A stretch of DNA of 64,000 bases from Pseudovibrio japonicus (GCF_014651595.1 NZ_BMXE01000002.1:186001-250000), one strand, 5' to 3'; counted from the stretch's first letter, positions 46,867 through 56,630 are shown. Program-made: numbers and translations. Notes: generated by a model not told the origin, from the letters alone.

Positions 46867-49104
46867 CTACATGAAACTTTGGGGGTCAACATCAACTTGT
46901 ACTCTGATGCCACCAGTGGCCTTTGGCATGGCTGCCAACCAGTTTCTCAGAAAGCCTTGTAAATCAACAGTTCGGGGGGCAATTGCCAGCAAACGGAAGC
47001 GATATCTACCCCTCACAAGGGCCATTGCAGCCTCTGCCGGACCCAGTATGCGAACGCCTTCCGCACTAGGACTATTTACTGCCAAAGCTTTCGAAAATTT
47101 TTCGGTGAGAGATCTGTCAGGGCCCGAAATAATGAGTGCTGCGAGCCGCCCGAATGGCGGTAATCCGGCGTTTTCGCGAGACTCGATTTCTGCAGCGTAG
47201 AATTCCTCGGCATTTCCCGAGAGCAGTGCTCTTATGACAGGCTGCTCCGGGTTGTAGGTTTGCAGCAGACCTTTGCCTTTTCCGTGGATGCGGCCAGCAC
47301 GGCCTGTGACCTGGGCCAGAAGCTGGAAAGTGCGCTCTGCTGCCCTTGGATCGCCGTTTGCAAGGCCCAAATCAGCATCAACCACCCCGACAAGCGTCAT
47401 TAAGGGGAAGTTGTGCCCTTTTGCGACCAACTGCGTGCCAATGACAATGTCGACCTGCCCCTCTTCAACCAGCTTCATTTCGCGGTTTATACGCTCTGTT
47501 CCGCCAGGCATATCCGAGGAGAGTACAAGTACGCGGGCTTCGGGGAATAACGCGGAGACATCTTCGGCAATTCGCTCCACGCCGGGGCCGCAGGCGACAA
47601 GAGAATCGGCGTTGCTACACTCAGGACATTTATCGGGAATTGGCTGTGAATAGCCGCAGTGGTGACATACCAGTTTGCCCTTAAACCGGTGCTCGACAAG
47701 CCACGCTGAGCAGTTTTCACAATGGAACCGATGGCCGCAGGTTCTGCACAGGGTCAGAGGGGCATAGCCCCTACGGTTCAGGAACAGCAGAACCTGGTTT
47801 CCATTGGTCAGCGTTTGCTGAATTTCATTGATCAATGCGGGGGCCAGCCACTTGCCTCTTTCGGGACCGTCGCAGCGCATATCGATGCCTCGGATCGTCG
47901 GCATTTCCGCACCGGATGCACGCACCGGGAGGACGATTTTGGTGTATCGGCCCAGCTTTGCGTTTACCTGACTTTCCACAGATGGTGTTGCGCTGGCGAG
48001 GACCACGGGGAAGCCGGAGATATGCCCCCGAACAACGGCCATATCCCTCGCATTATAAGGAACGCGATCATCTTGCTTGTAGGCTGTATCGTGCTCTTCA
48101 TCCACGACCAGCAAACCGAGCCTGTGAAAAGGAAGGAAAAGTGCGGAACGTGCACCGACAACCACCTTCACCTCGCCGTTTGCGACACCGCGCCATGTTC
48201 TTGCGCGTCGTTTTGGGGGCACCTGGGAGTGCCATTCAGCTGGTCGGACGCCGAATCTCTGTTCGAAGCGGTCCAAAAACTGATTGGTGAGTGCGATTTC
48301 AGGGATCAATACAAGCGCCTGCTCATCGTTCTTAAGCGCTTCAGCGACGGCTTCGAAGTAGACTTCGGTTTTACCCGAGCCTGTCACCCCATCAATAAGG
48401 AAGGCCTTGAAGCCTTTTCCGATGGCCTCGGACAACTGATTCGCTGCACCTTGCTGAAGGTCGGTCAGCTTTCTGCCGGGGAGTGTGGGGTCCGGATCGG
48501 GCAATGGCGGGGTGGCCGGAAGCATCGCTTCTTCGAGCACGCCCTGCGTCTTAAGACCGTTGATTACCGAGGAACTGACACCAGCTGCGCCTGCCAAGCC
48601 GGCGCGCGTCCATGCCATGCCGTTTTCGACCAGCTCCATGACCTTAGAGCGGGCGGGCGTCATCCGGTCTGGCTGCATGCCATTTATATAGCGAACGCCT
48701 GACAGAAGAGCTTCGGGCTCCAGCGCCTCTTCTGAGCGCAGCACCATGCGCAAAACCATGCCCGGCGCGCCCAGCGTCCACGCGGCAACCCAGTCGATGT
48801 ATTTCCTAAGATCTTCAGCAATTGGAGGCGTGTCATACACGTGCAGGATGCTTTTCAGCTTCTTGGGGTTAACCTTGTTGTCCGGTTCTCCGTCCCACAC
48901 AGCACCGATCACCTCACGCGGGCCAAGTGGCACGCGCACGATAGAACCGGGGCGGACATCCATGTCAGCTGGCACCTTATAAGAATAGGCACCTGCGACA
49001 GCGACGGGGACCAGCACAGGCACAATTACCTCTGGTTCGCACAATTGTTGGCTGCCAAAAAACTCGTCTTGCTGACTCACGAAACTCGTTTCCTTGTTGG
49101 GCAT
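46867..49104 (-). CDS. priA: Primosomal protein N' (replication restart helicase)
   Basis: Reloads the replisome at stalled forks. 745 residues. Walker A is [20 protein letters not shown], and the DEEH box is [20 protein letters not shown]. The zinc-binding insert has [17 protein letters not shown] and [18 protein letters not shown]. Helicase motifs include [20 protein letters not shown] and [13 protein letters not shown]. The N-terminal DNA-binding domain (about 25-120) includes [20 protein letters not shown]. It is divergent from the transaldolase gene. Confidence 0.96.
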   Translation of the reverse strand: MPNKETSFVSQQDEFFGSQQLCEPEVIVPVLVPVAVAGAYSYKVPADMDVRPGSIVRVPLGPREVIGAVWDGEPDNKVNPKKLKSILHVYDTPPIAEDLRKYIDWVAAWTLGAPGMVLRMVLRSEEALEPEALLSGVRYINGMQPDRMTPARSKVMELVENGMAWTRAGLAGAAGVSSSVINGLKTQGVLEEAMLPATPPLPDPDPTLPGRKLTDLQQGAANQLSEAIGKGFKAFLIDGVTGSGKTEVYFEAVAEALKNDEQALVLIPEIALTNQFLDRFEQRFGVRPAEWHSQVPPKRRARTWRGVANGEVKVVVGARSALFLPFHRLGLLVVDEEHDTAYKQDDRVPYNARDMAVVRGHISGFPVVLASATPSVESQVNAKLGRYTKIVLPVRASGAEMPTIRGIDMRCDGPERGKWLAPALINEIQQTLTNGNQVLLFLNRRGYAPLTLCRTCGHRFHCENCSAWLVEHRFKGKLVCHHCGYSQPIPDKCPECSNADSLVACGPGVERIAEDVSALFPEARVLVLSSDMPGGTERINREMKLVEEGQVDIVIGTQLVAKGHNFPLMTLVGVVDADLGLANGDPRAAERTFQLLAQVTGRAGRIHGKGKGLLQTYNPEQPVIRALLSGNAEEFYAAEIESRENAGLPPFGRLAALIISGPDRSLTEKFSKALAVNSPSAEGVRILGPAEAAMALVRGRYRFRLLAIAPRTVDLQGFLRNWLAAMPKATGGIRVQVDVDPQSFM

Positions 49105-49281
49105 TTGCTGGTTTTGCCGCGTCTTCTTATCCTAAAACTCAAAGAGGCTTTTCGGGAATACGCTTTAACGGGTTTTACTCTTGTTGTTTCCATGCACTCT
49201 GCGCTAAACACATACCCAAATTCACCCCAAGGCCTCCAGTATATAAAGAGAGGCTGCTTTGAAATCAGGAGCCTTTCTGGC

Positions 49282-49935
49282 ATGAAATTCTTCGTTGATA
49301 CAGCTGACACCAACGACATTAAAGAGCTGGCTGCAACCGGTCTTCTCGATGGTGTTACCACCAACCCATCTCTTATCATGAAATCCGGTCGTCCAATGAA
49401 AGAAGTCATCGCAGAGATCTGCGAGCTTGTGGATGGTCCGGTTTCTGCTGAAGTTGTCGCGACTGACGCTGAAGGCATGCTGAAAGAAGCTGAAGAGCTG
49501 ATCGCAATTGCAGACAACATCTGCATCAAGCTGCCTTTGACACTGGAAGGCCTGAAGGCTTGCCGCACTCTGGCAAACAAAGGCGTTCAGACCAACGTGA
49601 CCCTTTGCTTCTCTGCAAACCAGGCTCTTCTGGCTGCAAAAGCTGGCGCGACCTTCATCTCTCCATTCATCGGTCGTCTGGACGACATCAACATTGAAGG
49701 TCTCGACCTGATTGCTGAAATCCGTCAGATCTATGACAACTACGGCTTCAACACCGAAATTCTTGCAGCTTCCATCCGTAGTGCAAACCACGTGAAAGAC
49801 TGTGCGCTTATCGGTGCTGATGTTGCTACCATTCCACCTTCTACGCTGAAGGGCCTCGTGAAGCATCCACTGACCGACAAGGGTCTGGAAGCATTCATGA
49901 AGGACTGGGCTGCAACCGGCCAGAGCATCGTTTAA
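49282..49935 (+). CDS. tal: Transaldolase / fructose-6-phosphate aldolase family
   Basis: 217 residues, the short TalC/FSA-type TIM barrel. [17 protein letters not shown] and [18 protein letters not shown] are N-terminal signatures. [15 protein letters not shown] contains the Schiff-base Lys, followed by [31 protein letters not shown] and [13 protein letters not shown]. It is most likely transaldolase of the pentose phosphate pathway; FSA activity cannot be told apart by eye. Even, high-expression-like codon use. AGGAG lies 11 bases before the ATG. A good terminator follows. Confidence 0.94.
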   Translation: MKFFVDTADTNDIKELAATGLLDGVTTNPSLIMKSGRPMKEVIAEICELVDGPVSAEVVATDAEGMLKEAEELIAIADNICIKLPLTLEGLKACRTLANKGVQTNVTLCFSANQALLAAKAGATFISPFIGRLDDINIEGLDLIAEIRQIYDNYGFNTEILAASIRSANHVKDCALIGADVATIPPSTLKGLVKHPLTDKGLEAFMKDWAATGQSIV

Positions 49936-49968
49936 GCTCTTTCTGTCATACATAATGTGAAGGCACCA

Positions 49969-49998
49969 AGCGCAGGCCTTTCGGTCTGCGCTTTTTTT
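49969..49998 (+). terminator. Transaldolase terminator
   Basis: AGCGCAGgCC-tttc-GGtCTGCGCT followed by seven Ts, 34 bp past the stop. Confidence 0.93.
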
Positions 49999-50056
49999 GT
50001 TTTATCGTGCGGATGAATCCCACCAGATCCTGCATGGATGTTGAGCGCCAGATATT

Positions 50057-50545
50057 ATGCCTGAGAAGATTTTGATAAGCGCCTGCCTGCTGGGCGAACC
50101 TGTTCGATACAACGGCAGTGGCCTGAACCTGCAAAGCAGCCTTCTTGCTGAATGGCAGGGAGCGGGCATTCTGGTTCCGCTTTGCCCTGAAGTGGCAGCT
50201 GGGTTCCCTACCCCTCGCCCACCAGCGGAGATTGAGGAAGCCCACGTAGGCACGGACGTTCTTGAAGGCAAAGGCCGCATCTTTGAAAACACCGGCGGCG
50301 ATGTGACCGAGCAGTTTTGTCTTGGGGCAAGCATAGCTGTGAAGACTGCTGCCGAAGCAGGGTGCCGCTTCGCATTGCTGACTGATGGCAGCCCTTCTTG
50401 CGGTAGCACCTTCATCTACAGCGGTAATCATGACGGTAAGAACCGTCCCGGCATGGGCGTGGTGGCTGCAGATCTTCGCAAGAATGGCATTGAAGTCTTC
50501 GCACAACACCAAATCCAGCAACTTGCGGAGCGCTTGCGCGGCTAG
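50057..50545 (+). CDS. DUF523 family protein
   Basis: 162 residues. KILISACLLGEPVRYNGSG (about 4-22) is the DUF523 N-terminal Cys signature, with a second Cys in LVPLCPEVAAGFPTPRPPAE. LLTDGSPSCGSTFIYSG carries the conserved SPSCG. Function is unestablished; the invariant cysteines suggest metal or Fe-S chemistry. Stand-alone gene, 59 bp behind the transaldolase terminator. Confidence 0.88.
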   Translation: MPEKILISACLLGEPVRYNGSGLNLQSSLLAEWQGAGILVPLCPEVAAGFPTPRPPAEIEEAHVGTDVLEGKGRIFENTGGDVTEQFCLGASIAVKTAAEAGCRFALLTDGSPSCGSTFIYSGNHDGKNRPGMGVVAADLRKNGIEVFAQHQIQQLAERLRG

Positions 50546-50623
50546 GTTTAGGCTCTTAGTGAGAGTATTGAATGACGCAAGGGTCCACTCAGCTAGAACT
50601 TTCTCTACTTGCTGAAACCCTGC

Positions 50624-50878
50624 TCATTCACATTTATCTCTTACGACATTGAATATCTTCTCGAATTTATCCATGTCACTCACGCTAACCCTATGGTACT
50701 GAACGTTCCCTGAGTAGGAAAACTTGACGATTAAATGCCTATCTTCTTTATCGAAAAAAGTCGTATCACAAACGAAAGCAACAATATTGTCAGCGATTCT
50801 GTAAGAGTGCGCTATTTTCCTACCAACAAGGAAGGATCGATCAATTATGCTAGGCTCGTAACTTGCTAATTCAGTCAT
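50624..50878 (-). CDS. Hypothetical protein, 84 residues
   Basis: I do not recognise a family. The chain is soluble-looking with alternating hydrophobic residues and a charged C-terminus. It contains DNIVAFVCDTTFFDKEDRHL and IVKFSYSGNVQYHRVSVSDM, suggestive of beta strands. GGTGAG stands eight bases before the ATG, which supports translation. It lies in a patch of poorly conserved genes and is lower in G+C than its neighbours by eye. Same strand as the transglutaminase-like gene upstream. Confidence 0.55.
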   Translation of the reverse strand: MTELASYEPSIIDRSFLVGRKIAHSYRIADNIVAFVCDTTFFDKEDRHLIVKFSYSGNVQYHRVSVSDMDKFEKIFNVVRDKCE

Positions 50879-50956
50879 TCTAATTGCTCACCAGTATTGT
50901 TGAACATCTCATCAAATCTGTTTCTTAGACAAAATTCTGATACCAAATCATCGCGT

Positions 50957-51076
50957 TTACACCCAATCAGCAAACAAAACCGGGCACTTCATGTTTAGGT
51001 GTTTCTGAGCCTCCTCATACACCTTTCCGCTCTCCCCTAAGACCAGCCAAAGGTACGCATTCGTCAGCGAGTCCAT
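50957..51076 (-). CDS. Small ORF, 39 residues, behind transglutaminase-like gene
   Basis: Starts MDSLTNAYLWLVLGESGKVY and ends with LFADWV. Its ATG is eight bases after the TAG of the upstream gene, so translation could be coupled. The upstream AGAG is a weak ribosome-binding site. No family recognised. It could be a real small protein, or a remnant of a longer C-terminus lost by frameshift. Confidence 0.4.
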   Translation of the reverse strand: MDSLTNAYLWLVLGESGKVYEEAQKHLNMKCPVLFADWV

Positions 51077-51084
51077 TATGATCT

Positions 51085-51672
51085 CTATGCTGCGTTTGCT
51101 GCAATCCATTCCGTCATCAGGTGAAAGTACTTCTGCCGTAACTCCTGCTGATCTTTTGGGAGGCTGGCGACAAGGTCTGCTTTCAGGTCAATGATGTTTT
51201 CCGTGTTGGGATATTCCCGCTCAACAACCGAGGCAAGTTTGGTATGAGTAGTGCCGTCCCAACCATGGTTTACCTTAAAGCCGAAGGTTGAAAGAGCATC
51301 GTGCCACGTGGCATCCAGGTTCAACCATGCGCCCTGTTGCAACACCCGCACATAATGATGAAAGTCCGGAACCCGTTCGTGGGTTGCGATAACCTTGAGT
51401 TCTTCTGGGAAGCTTGCGTGGATTGGGCTACTTTCATTGAAGTACGTGAACATGGTGATAATCTCCGCCTCATACCCAGCGCTGCGGAGCAGGTCTCTCA
51501 GCAAGATATGTTTGCCCGAGCACGACCCGACCTTGCTTGTGTAGACAATCCTCGGATCACGGTTGCCTGTTGACCCGTATTGGATGTTACGCACGCGGTG
51601 ATAAATCTGCGGAAGCGTGGTTAAGCTGTTCTCTGAAATCACCCTTTGTAAAAATTCTTTGTATTGCGCCAC
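51085..51672 (-). CDS. Transglutaminase-like domain protein
   Basis: 195 residues with the papain-like transglutaminase triad. The Cys is in SKVGSCSGKHILLRDLLRSA (about 45-64), which matches the GxCxxxA-like helix. The His is in DFHHYVRVLQQ and the Asp in WLNLDATWHDAL. No signal peptide or membrane segment is seen, so it is probably cytoplasmic. Family members are proteases, amidases or crosslinkers; the substrate is unknown. It starts with GTG at 51672 behind GGAA. It is followed by the 39-residue ORF and the 84-residue hypothetical on the same strand, a possible small accessory operon. Confidence 0.72.
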   Translation of the reverse strand: MAQYKEFLQRVISENSLTTLPQIYHRVRNIQYGSTGNRDPRIVYTSKVGSCSGKHILLRDLLRSAGYEAEIITMFTYFNESSPIHASFPEELKVIATHERVPDFHHYVRVLQQGAWLNLDATWHDALSTFGFKVNHGWDGTTHTKLASVVEREYPNTENIIDLKADLVASLPKDQQELRQKYFHLMTEWIAANAA

Positions 51673-51928
51673 TTAGGTTCCACTGCTCGCTGTTCAAAAT
51701 AAGTGAGACCTAGTATTTCCCAAAAGTATCCATAAGCAAAGCCTGCCATTCTGCATTTTTCGCTTAGTGGTGTTTTCCTCCCCCTCTTCCCTCTTGGCAA
51801 GGTTCGCACCCATTCATTCGGGCAGAGTGGCGGCGCACAAACCTGTATCCACCGCGTCAAACAGTGTTGGCAGGAGAACTTTAACTCTCCTTGATCAGCT
51901 TCTGATGGTGACCTTGAAAGACCTCTTC

Positions 51929-52663
51929 ATGCGCAAATTAATCGTAGTCTCCGCTGCCCTTTTGACCTGTTTTTGGGCCGCCACGGCCTTTTCTGCACCG
52001 CCAACCAGCTTTTCTCAGGCCAAGCGCCTGTTGGAAAAGCACATTTATCCAACGGAAGAGTATCGGGAGAGCTTCTATTGTGGCTGTACCTATGACGCCG
52101 AGAAGCAGGTTGATGCGGACAGCTGCGGATACGAACCACGCAAGAACGCCAAGCGGGGGAAACGGATTGAGTGGGAACACGTTGTACCCGCTTCACGCTT
52201 TGGCAAAACACGGGCGTGCTGGACAGAAGGCGACGCTGCCTGCACCACGAAGTCAGGCAAATCCTACAAGGGGCGCCGGTGCTGCTCCAAGATTGATCCT
52301 GAGTTCAAGCAAATGGAAGCTGACCTTCATAATCTGGTGCCAGCCGTTGGTGAGCTGAACGGAGATCGCTCCAACTATCGCATGGCGGTGATTTCCGGTG
52401 AGGACCGGACTTATGGTGCCTGTGACTTTGAAATTGACAGCAGCCGGAAGGTTGTTGAGCCCATGGCCGATACGCGGGGGGATATTGCGCGGACCTACCT
52501 GTACATGCAGTCCACCTACGGCATGCCACTGACTGACGAAGAGGTCGAAATGTTCACCCAATGGATGGTGGATGATCCTGTCTCTGAGGAAGAGCAGCTG
52601 CGAGATGCGCGCATCCTGCAAGTTCAGGGAAACACCAACCCGCATGTTTCGGTAGGCTTCTAA
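51929..52663 (+). CDS. Exported endonuclease I (EndA/NucM family)
   Basis: About 244 residues. Residues 1-23 form a signal peptide (RKLIVVSAALLTCFWAATAF, then SA). IEWEHVVPASRFGKTRACW carries the catalytic His, and DLHNLVPAVGELNGDRSNY carries the metal-binding Asn. Paired cysteines (CGC, CC) suggest disulfides, fitting a periplasmic or secreted enzyme. It degrades DNA non-specifically, for nutrition or defence against incoming DNA. The frame is open from 51767, but ATG at 51929 gives the normal signal peptide. Confidence 0.9.
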   Translation: MRKLIVVSAALLTCFWAATAFSAPPTSFSQAKRLLEKHIYPTEEYRESFYCGCTYDAEKQVDADSCGYEPRKNAKRGKRIEWEHVVPASRFGKTRACWTEGDAACTTKSGKSYKGRRCCSKIDPEFKQMEADLHNLVPAVGELNGDRSNYRMAVISGEDRTYGACDFEIDSSRKVVEPMADTRGDIARTYLYMQSTYGMPLTDEEVEMFTQWMVDDPVSEEEQLRDARILQVQGNTNPHVSVGF

Positions 52664-52753
52664 GTTAGTACCACTGTCCCTTCCTACCGTCATAATTGCG
52701 GACCGACATACCTGCTGCACTCAGGTAGACTGCGATGACGGTGGGAGGGTCCT

Positions 52754-53839
52754 ATGGCAGTTGAAACTGAGAATCTGAAATTCCTCGTTGGTCCGAAGAC
52801 AGTCCTCGATCATTTGCCGGATAATCCGCTGGATGATTTGGAGGGCGAGATCATCGGGTTTATTGATGCTGCGGAGCGTTCGCTCGACATAGCAATTCAA
52901 GAAATAGACAATAAACGCATAGCCAACGCAATTATCAACGCAAAGCGACGCGGTGTGCGAGTGCGCGTGGTATCCGAGGCGGATTACCTGAGCGTTGATG
53001 AGCCTGCGGACGATCCGCACACCAGCGACCCTGACGTTGAGAATGAAGTGAACCGGCAACTTCATGCGGCCTTGCTACGCTCCAAGGTGTGGGTGCGGAC
53101 TGATTTTAACCCGCGGATATTCCACCAGAAATTCATCATCCGCGATGGCAATGCGGTTTTGACCGGCTCCACCAACTTCACTGAAACCGGCACTCATCGG
53201 AATTTGAACCACCTTCTGATTATCAAGAATGAGGAGGTTGCGGAGATCTTCGAGCGGGAATTCAGGGAGATTAAGCGCGGGAGATTTGGCCGATACAGCG
53301 TGGATGAGAACGAAGCTGAGAATACGCCCAAAGAGGTGGTGGTTGACGATATCCGCGTGAAAGTCTGCTTTGCTCCGGACCATGCGCCCGAGATGGAAGT
53401 CACTAAACAGATGACAAAAGCTAAGGAACGGGTCGATTTTGCGATCTTCACCTTCTCCAAAAGCTCCGGCATTGATGATGCCATGTTGTTGTTGATGGAC
53501 GCAGGACGTCGTGTTCGCGGAGCGCTGGATGCGCGGCAAGGCGGGCAGGACTGGGCGGCGACACGGCCTCTTGCAGAAGCGGGGGCCGACTTGCATTTCG
53601 TGCGCGGCTCAAGCCGAATTGGTAAGCTGCACCATAAGCTTATGGTGATCGATGACAGCGTCATGATTGTTGGGAGCTTCAACTATACGGGGCCTGCGAA
53701 CCGGTTTAATGACGAGAACATCGTCGTGCTGGGGGATTCGCTGGTGCCGACAGTGAACCAGAGGCGGTTTGCACTTGCGGCACGGCAGGAGATTGACCGG
53801 ATCATCAGTGATCATGGCGAGCCGATCGTTATCACCTAA
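52754..53839 (+). CDS. Phospholipase D-like (HKD) family protein
   Basis: 361 residues with two HKD motifs. FHQKFIIRDGNAVLTGSTNF (about 119-138) and LHHKLMVIDDSVMIVGSFNY (about 295-314) form one composite active site. No signal peptide or membrane helix is visible, so it is probably cytoplasmic. Family members include nucleases, phosphatidyltransferases and phospholipases. The short loops and lack of export suggest a nuclease-like or diesterase role, by inference. GGGAGGG precedes the ATG. Between an exported endonuclease and xerC. Confidence 0.85.
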   Translation: MAVETENLKFLVGPKTVLDHLPDNPLDDLEGEIIGFIDAAERSLDIAIQEIDNKRIANAIINAKRRGVRVRVVSEADYLSVDEPADDPHTSDPDVENEVNRQLHAALLRSKVWVRTDFNPRIFHQKFIIRDGNAVLTGSTNFTETGTHRNLNHLLIIKNEEVAEIFEREFREIKRGRFGRYSVDENEAENTPKEVVVDDIRVKVCFAPDHAPEMEVTKQMTKAKERVDFAIFTFSKSSGIDDAMLLLMDAGRRVRGALDARQGGQDWAATRPLAEAGADLHFVRGSSRIGKLHHKLMVIDDSVMIVGSFNYTGPANRFNDENIVVLGDSLVPTVNQRRFALAARQEIDRIISDHGEPIVIT

Positions 53840-53920
53840 ATCTGTTCATGCATTTTACTAAGGGGCGATTGTTTAGCTTTTGGTAACCATTCAGCTAGAT
53901 TTGCCCCCTACACTTTGCAA

Positions 53921-54880
53921 ATGGCAAATTCCCTTGATAGCGGCGAAGACTTACTCATCATCTGTAAACCAGATGTTGCCGCAGCAATTGAAGACTGGAT
54001 TGATCATCTTGGGTCCGAACGGCGCCTTGCTGAACGGACGCTGGAAGCCTATGAGCGCGACACGACTCAGTTCCTTCGTTTCCTGACCAGTTATGAAGGT
54101 GAGGCAGTTGCTCTACGGCACCTTGAGTCATTGAAACCAAAGGACTTTCGCGCATTTCTGGCAACCCGGCGGAGGGACGGTGCACAGACCCGGACACTTG
54201 CCCGAGGGCTTGCTGGCATCCGCTCTTTCCTGTCGTTTCTTGAGGAGCGCGGCGAGGTCAACGCAGCGGGCGCGGCGGCCGTGCGTACGCCGAGACTTCC
54301 CCGCACCCTGCCCAAGCCTATCCCCATTGAAGAGGCCAAGGCCATTGTCAGCACTGATCTGGCTTTTGAAGACACCCCCTGGGTCGAAGCCCGCAATGCT
54401 GCAGTCTTCACATTGCTCTACGGTTGCGGATTACGTATTTCCGAGGCGCTGTCGCTGACGCCAGCAATTGCACCGAAGAAGGGGGATAAGTCACTCAAGA
54501 TACGGGGAAAAGGCAACAAGGAGCGCATCGTTCCGGTGCTTCCCGTGGTTGTTGAAGCGATTGAGTCTTACAAGGACCAGTGCCCGTTCAATCTGTCTGC
54601 GAACTCCCCTCTTTTTCGAGGTGTTCGCGGTGGACCACTGAACCCGCGGATGATCCAGCTGGCGATGCAAAAGATCCGCAGTGCACTTGGTCTGCCAGAT
54701 ACAGCAACACCGCATGCTTTGCGACATTCCTTTGCGACGCATTTGCTCTCAGAAGGCGGAGATTTGCGCAGTATTCAGGAACTTTTGGGTCATGCAAGCC
54801 TCTCCACGACCCAGATCTATACTGAGGTGAACAGCGCTCAGTTGCTGGATGCCTATGACAAGGCGCACCGGCGACGTTGA
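53921..54880 (+). CDS. xerC: Tyrosine recombinase XerC/XerD
   Basis: About 319 residues. The N-terminal core-binding domain (about 20-110) has SERRLAERTLEAYERDTTQF. The catalytic domain holds LLYGCGLRISEALSLT (Arg), RGKGNKERIVP (Lys), PHALRHSFATHLLSEGGDLR (His, Arg), ELLGHASLSTT and IYTEV (the Tyr nucleophile). It resolves chromosome dimers at dif. Near priA, as for XerC in related genomes. No flanking direct repeats or integrase cargo, so I read it as a housekeeping Xer, not a mobile-element integrase. ATG at 53921; TTG at 53915 also possible. Confidence 0.9.
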   Translation: MANSLDSGEDLLIICKPDVAAAIEDWIDHLGSERRLAERTLEAYERDTTQFLRFLTSYEGEAVALRHLESLKPKDFRAFLATRRRDGAQTRTLARGLAGIRSFLSFLEERGEVNAAGAAAVRTPRLPRTLPKPIPIEEAKAIVSTDLAFEDTPWVEARNAAVFTLLYGCGLRISEALSLTPAIAPKKGDKSLKIRGKGNKERIVPVLPVVVEAIESYKDQCPFNLSANSPLFRGVRGGPLNPRMIQLAMQKIRSALGLPDTATPHALRHSFATHLLSEGGDLRSIQELLGHASLSTTQIYTEVNSAQLLDAYDKAHRRR

Positions 54881-54940
54881 GCTCCCTCGCCTCCCGGAGA
54901 CCAGCTTGATCTCACTTGTCAGATCCCCTAGGCTTGTAGT

Positions 54941-55030
54941 TGTGAAACGGGGTGCCCAACACGTGTGTTGTGGCTGAGATTATACCCGATGAACCTGCTC
55001 TGGATAATTCCAGCGAAGGGAGCACTCACA
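54941..55030 (+). promoter_or_regulatory. TPP riboswitch (THI element)
   Basis: The conserved core is present in order: GGGGTGCCC (54949-54957), GGCTGAGATTATACCC, GATGAACCTG, then GGATAATTCCAGCGAAGGGA. TGTGA (54941-54945) and TCACA (55026-55030) close stem P1. Downstream, GTGTCGGG (55033-55040) pairs with CCCGACAC (55071-55078), a likely expression-platform stem before the thiM ribosome-binding site. Confidence 0.96.
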
Positions 55031-55113
55031 CCGTGTCGGGGGGAAAGATTTTCTGGCGGTTTGCCAACATCCCGACACCTGCTCTCTTTCGCACAACAAG
55101 ACCGAGGATAAAT

Positions 55114-55926
55114 ATGGGTCGTGTCGAAAGCGCTTGCGCAACTCTTGCTGCCATTCGAGAAAACAGTCCGCTCGTCCATAACATGACGAATATCGTGGTG
55201 GCGAACACCACAGCCAACGCCCTGCTGGCTATTGGCGCCTCCCCTGCCATGGTGGATAGTCCAGAAGAAGCCCCTGAACTTGCTCGTGTTGCAGGTGCAT
55301 TAGTGGTCAACGTTGGCACCGTTACGCCTTTGCAGGCAGAAGCGATGAAGCTTGCAACTGCTGCTGCTCACAAGGCAGGGCGTCCTTGGGCGCTCGATCC
55401 GGTTGCAGTTGGTGCACTGACCTTCCGCACGAAACTTGCTAATGAATTGTTGGAGAATAAGCCAAGCGTTATTCGCGGCAATGCCTCCGAGATTATGGCA
55501 CTTGCGGGCCAAGGCAGCGGTGGGAAAGGCGTTGATAGCACTGATAGTTCCGAAGCTGCACTGGCAGGTGCCATAGAGCTGGCGAAGCGAACTGGTGCTG
55601 TGGTTGTGGTCTCTGGTCCGGTAGATTTTATCACGGATGGTACACGTACCGCTGAAGTTGCCAATGGCGATGCCATGATGCCTTATGTGACCGGACTTGG
55701 ATGTACGGCAACGGCTTTGATTGGCGCAACATTGGCTGTTTGTGATGACCCGTTTTATGCAGCAATCCACGCAATGGTTTATCTGGGTGTCGTTGGTGAG
55801 ATCACTGCGAAGACCACCGAAGGACCAGCCAGTTTGCAGCAGGATATTATCAATGGGCTCTATTATCTGAGCGGTGATCATATCAAAGAAACGGCTCGGG
55901 TTGAGATGCATGAAACCGTTGTTTGA
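55114..55926 (+). CDS. thiM: Hydroxyethylthiazole kinase
   Basis: Phosphorylates the thiazole alcohol for thiamine salvage. 270 residues of the ribokinase-like fold. SPLVHNMTNIVVANTTANAL (about 20-39), ALLAIGASPAMVDSPEEAPE, PWALDPVAVGAL and YVTGLGCTATALIGATLAV (catalytic Cys region) are all present. ATG at 55114 follows GAGGATA. The frame is open back to 54952, but that segment is the riboswitch. It overlaps thiE by 17 bases and is controlled by the TPP riboswitch. Confidence 0.95.
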   Translation: MGRVESACATLAAIRENSPLVHNMTNIVVANTTANALLAIGASPAMVDSPEEAPELARVAGALVVNVGTVTPLQAEAMKLATAAAHKAGRPWALDPVAVGALTFRTKLANELLENKPSVIRGNASEIMALAGQGSGGKGVDSTDSSEAALAGAIELAKRTGAVVVVSGPVDFITDGTRTAEVANGDAMMPYVTGLGCTATALIGATLAVCDDPFYAAIHAMVYLGVVGEITAKTTEGPASLQQDIINGLYYLSGDHIKETARVEMHETVV

Positions 55927-56554
55927 TCTTTCCGTTTATCTGGTGCTGGGGCCACAGGATTGCCCGGGCCAGAACCCCGTTGATATCGCTGTGGCGGCAG
56001 CGCAGAACGGCGCAACTGTTGTTCAGCTGCGAGATAAAACCGGCAGCACACGCGCTCAAATTGAGTTGGCGGGCCAATTGATGCAAGCGCTCACGCCACT
56101 CGATGTGCCTTTGATCGTCAATAATCGCGTGGATGTGGCACTCGCTGTTGATGCAGCTGGTGTTCATGTTGGGCAGGACGATATGGATGCCTTGAAAACA
56201 CGGCAGCTTATCGGCCCTGACAAACTACTTGGGCTTTCGGTGAGCACTCAGAACGAACTTGATGCTGCGCATATAGCTGCCTGTGATTACCTTGGTATCG
56301 GGGCGTGTTTCCCGACAAACAGCAAGGACGATGCGGCTGAAGTAGGTATGCAGAGTTTTACGGGTCTGACAGCTCAGTCCAGTTTACCAGTGGTTGGAAT
56401 CGGTGGGATTTCGCTTGCCAATGCGGATCAGGTAATCAAAGCTGGAGCAGATGGGGTTGCAGTAATTTCTGCAATCTGTGGGGCATCCAATCCATCGGCA
56501 GCGACACGCAGGCTTCGGGAAATCGTAAAAAGCGCAAAAGACCCAAGGCGATAG
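55910..56554 (+). CDS. thiE: Thiamine-phosphate synthase
   Basis: Joins thiazole phosphate with HMP pyrophosphate to make thiamine phosphate. 214 residues of TIM-barrel form. GATVVQLRDKTGSTRAQIEL, VPLIVNNRVDVALAVDAAGV, HVGQDDMDA, YLGIGACFPTNSKDDA, VVGIGGISLANADQVIKAGA and DGVAVISAI are family elements. ATG at 55910 lies inside the thiM end, so the two are coupled. No thiD or de novo thi genes are here, so the operon serves salvage. Confidence 0.94.
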   Translation: MKPLFDLSVYLVLGPQDCPGQNPVDIAVAAAQNGATVVQLRDKTGSTRAQIELAGQLMQALTPLDVPLIVNNRVDVALAVDAAGVHVGQDDMDALKTRQLIGPDKLLGLSVSTQNELDAAHIAACDYLGIGACFPTNSKDDAAEVGMQSFTGLTAQSSLPVVGIGGISLANADQVIKAGADGVAVISAICGASNPSAATRRLREIVKSAKDPRR

Positions 56555-56630
56555 GATAAACACGCATTTACTCCGCGCAGAGCCCATCTACATTGATATA
56601 TGAGAGAACCAGGCGGGGGAGCTCTTAGTC

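Noticed and set aside
53921-54880. Integrase of a genomic island
   Set aside because: Length and motifs fit XerC/D. No flanking tRNA, att repeats or phage genes.
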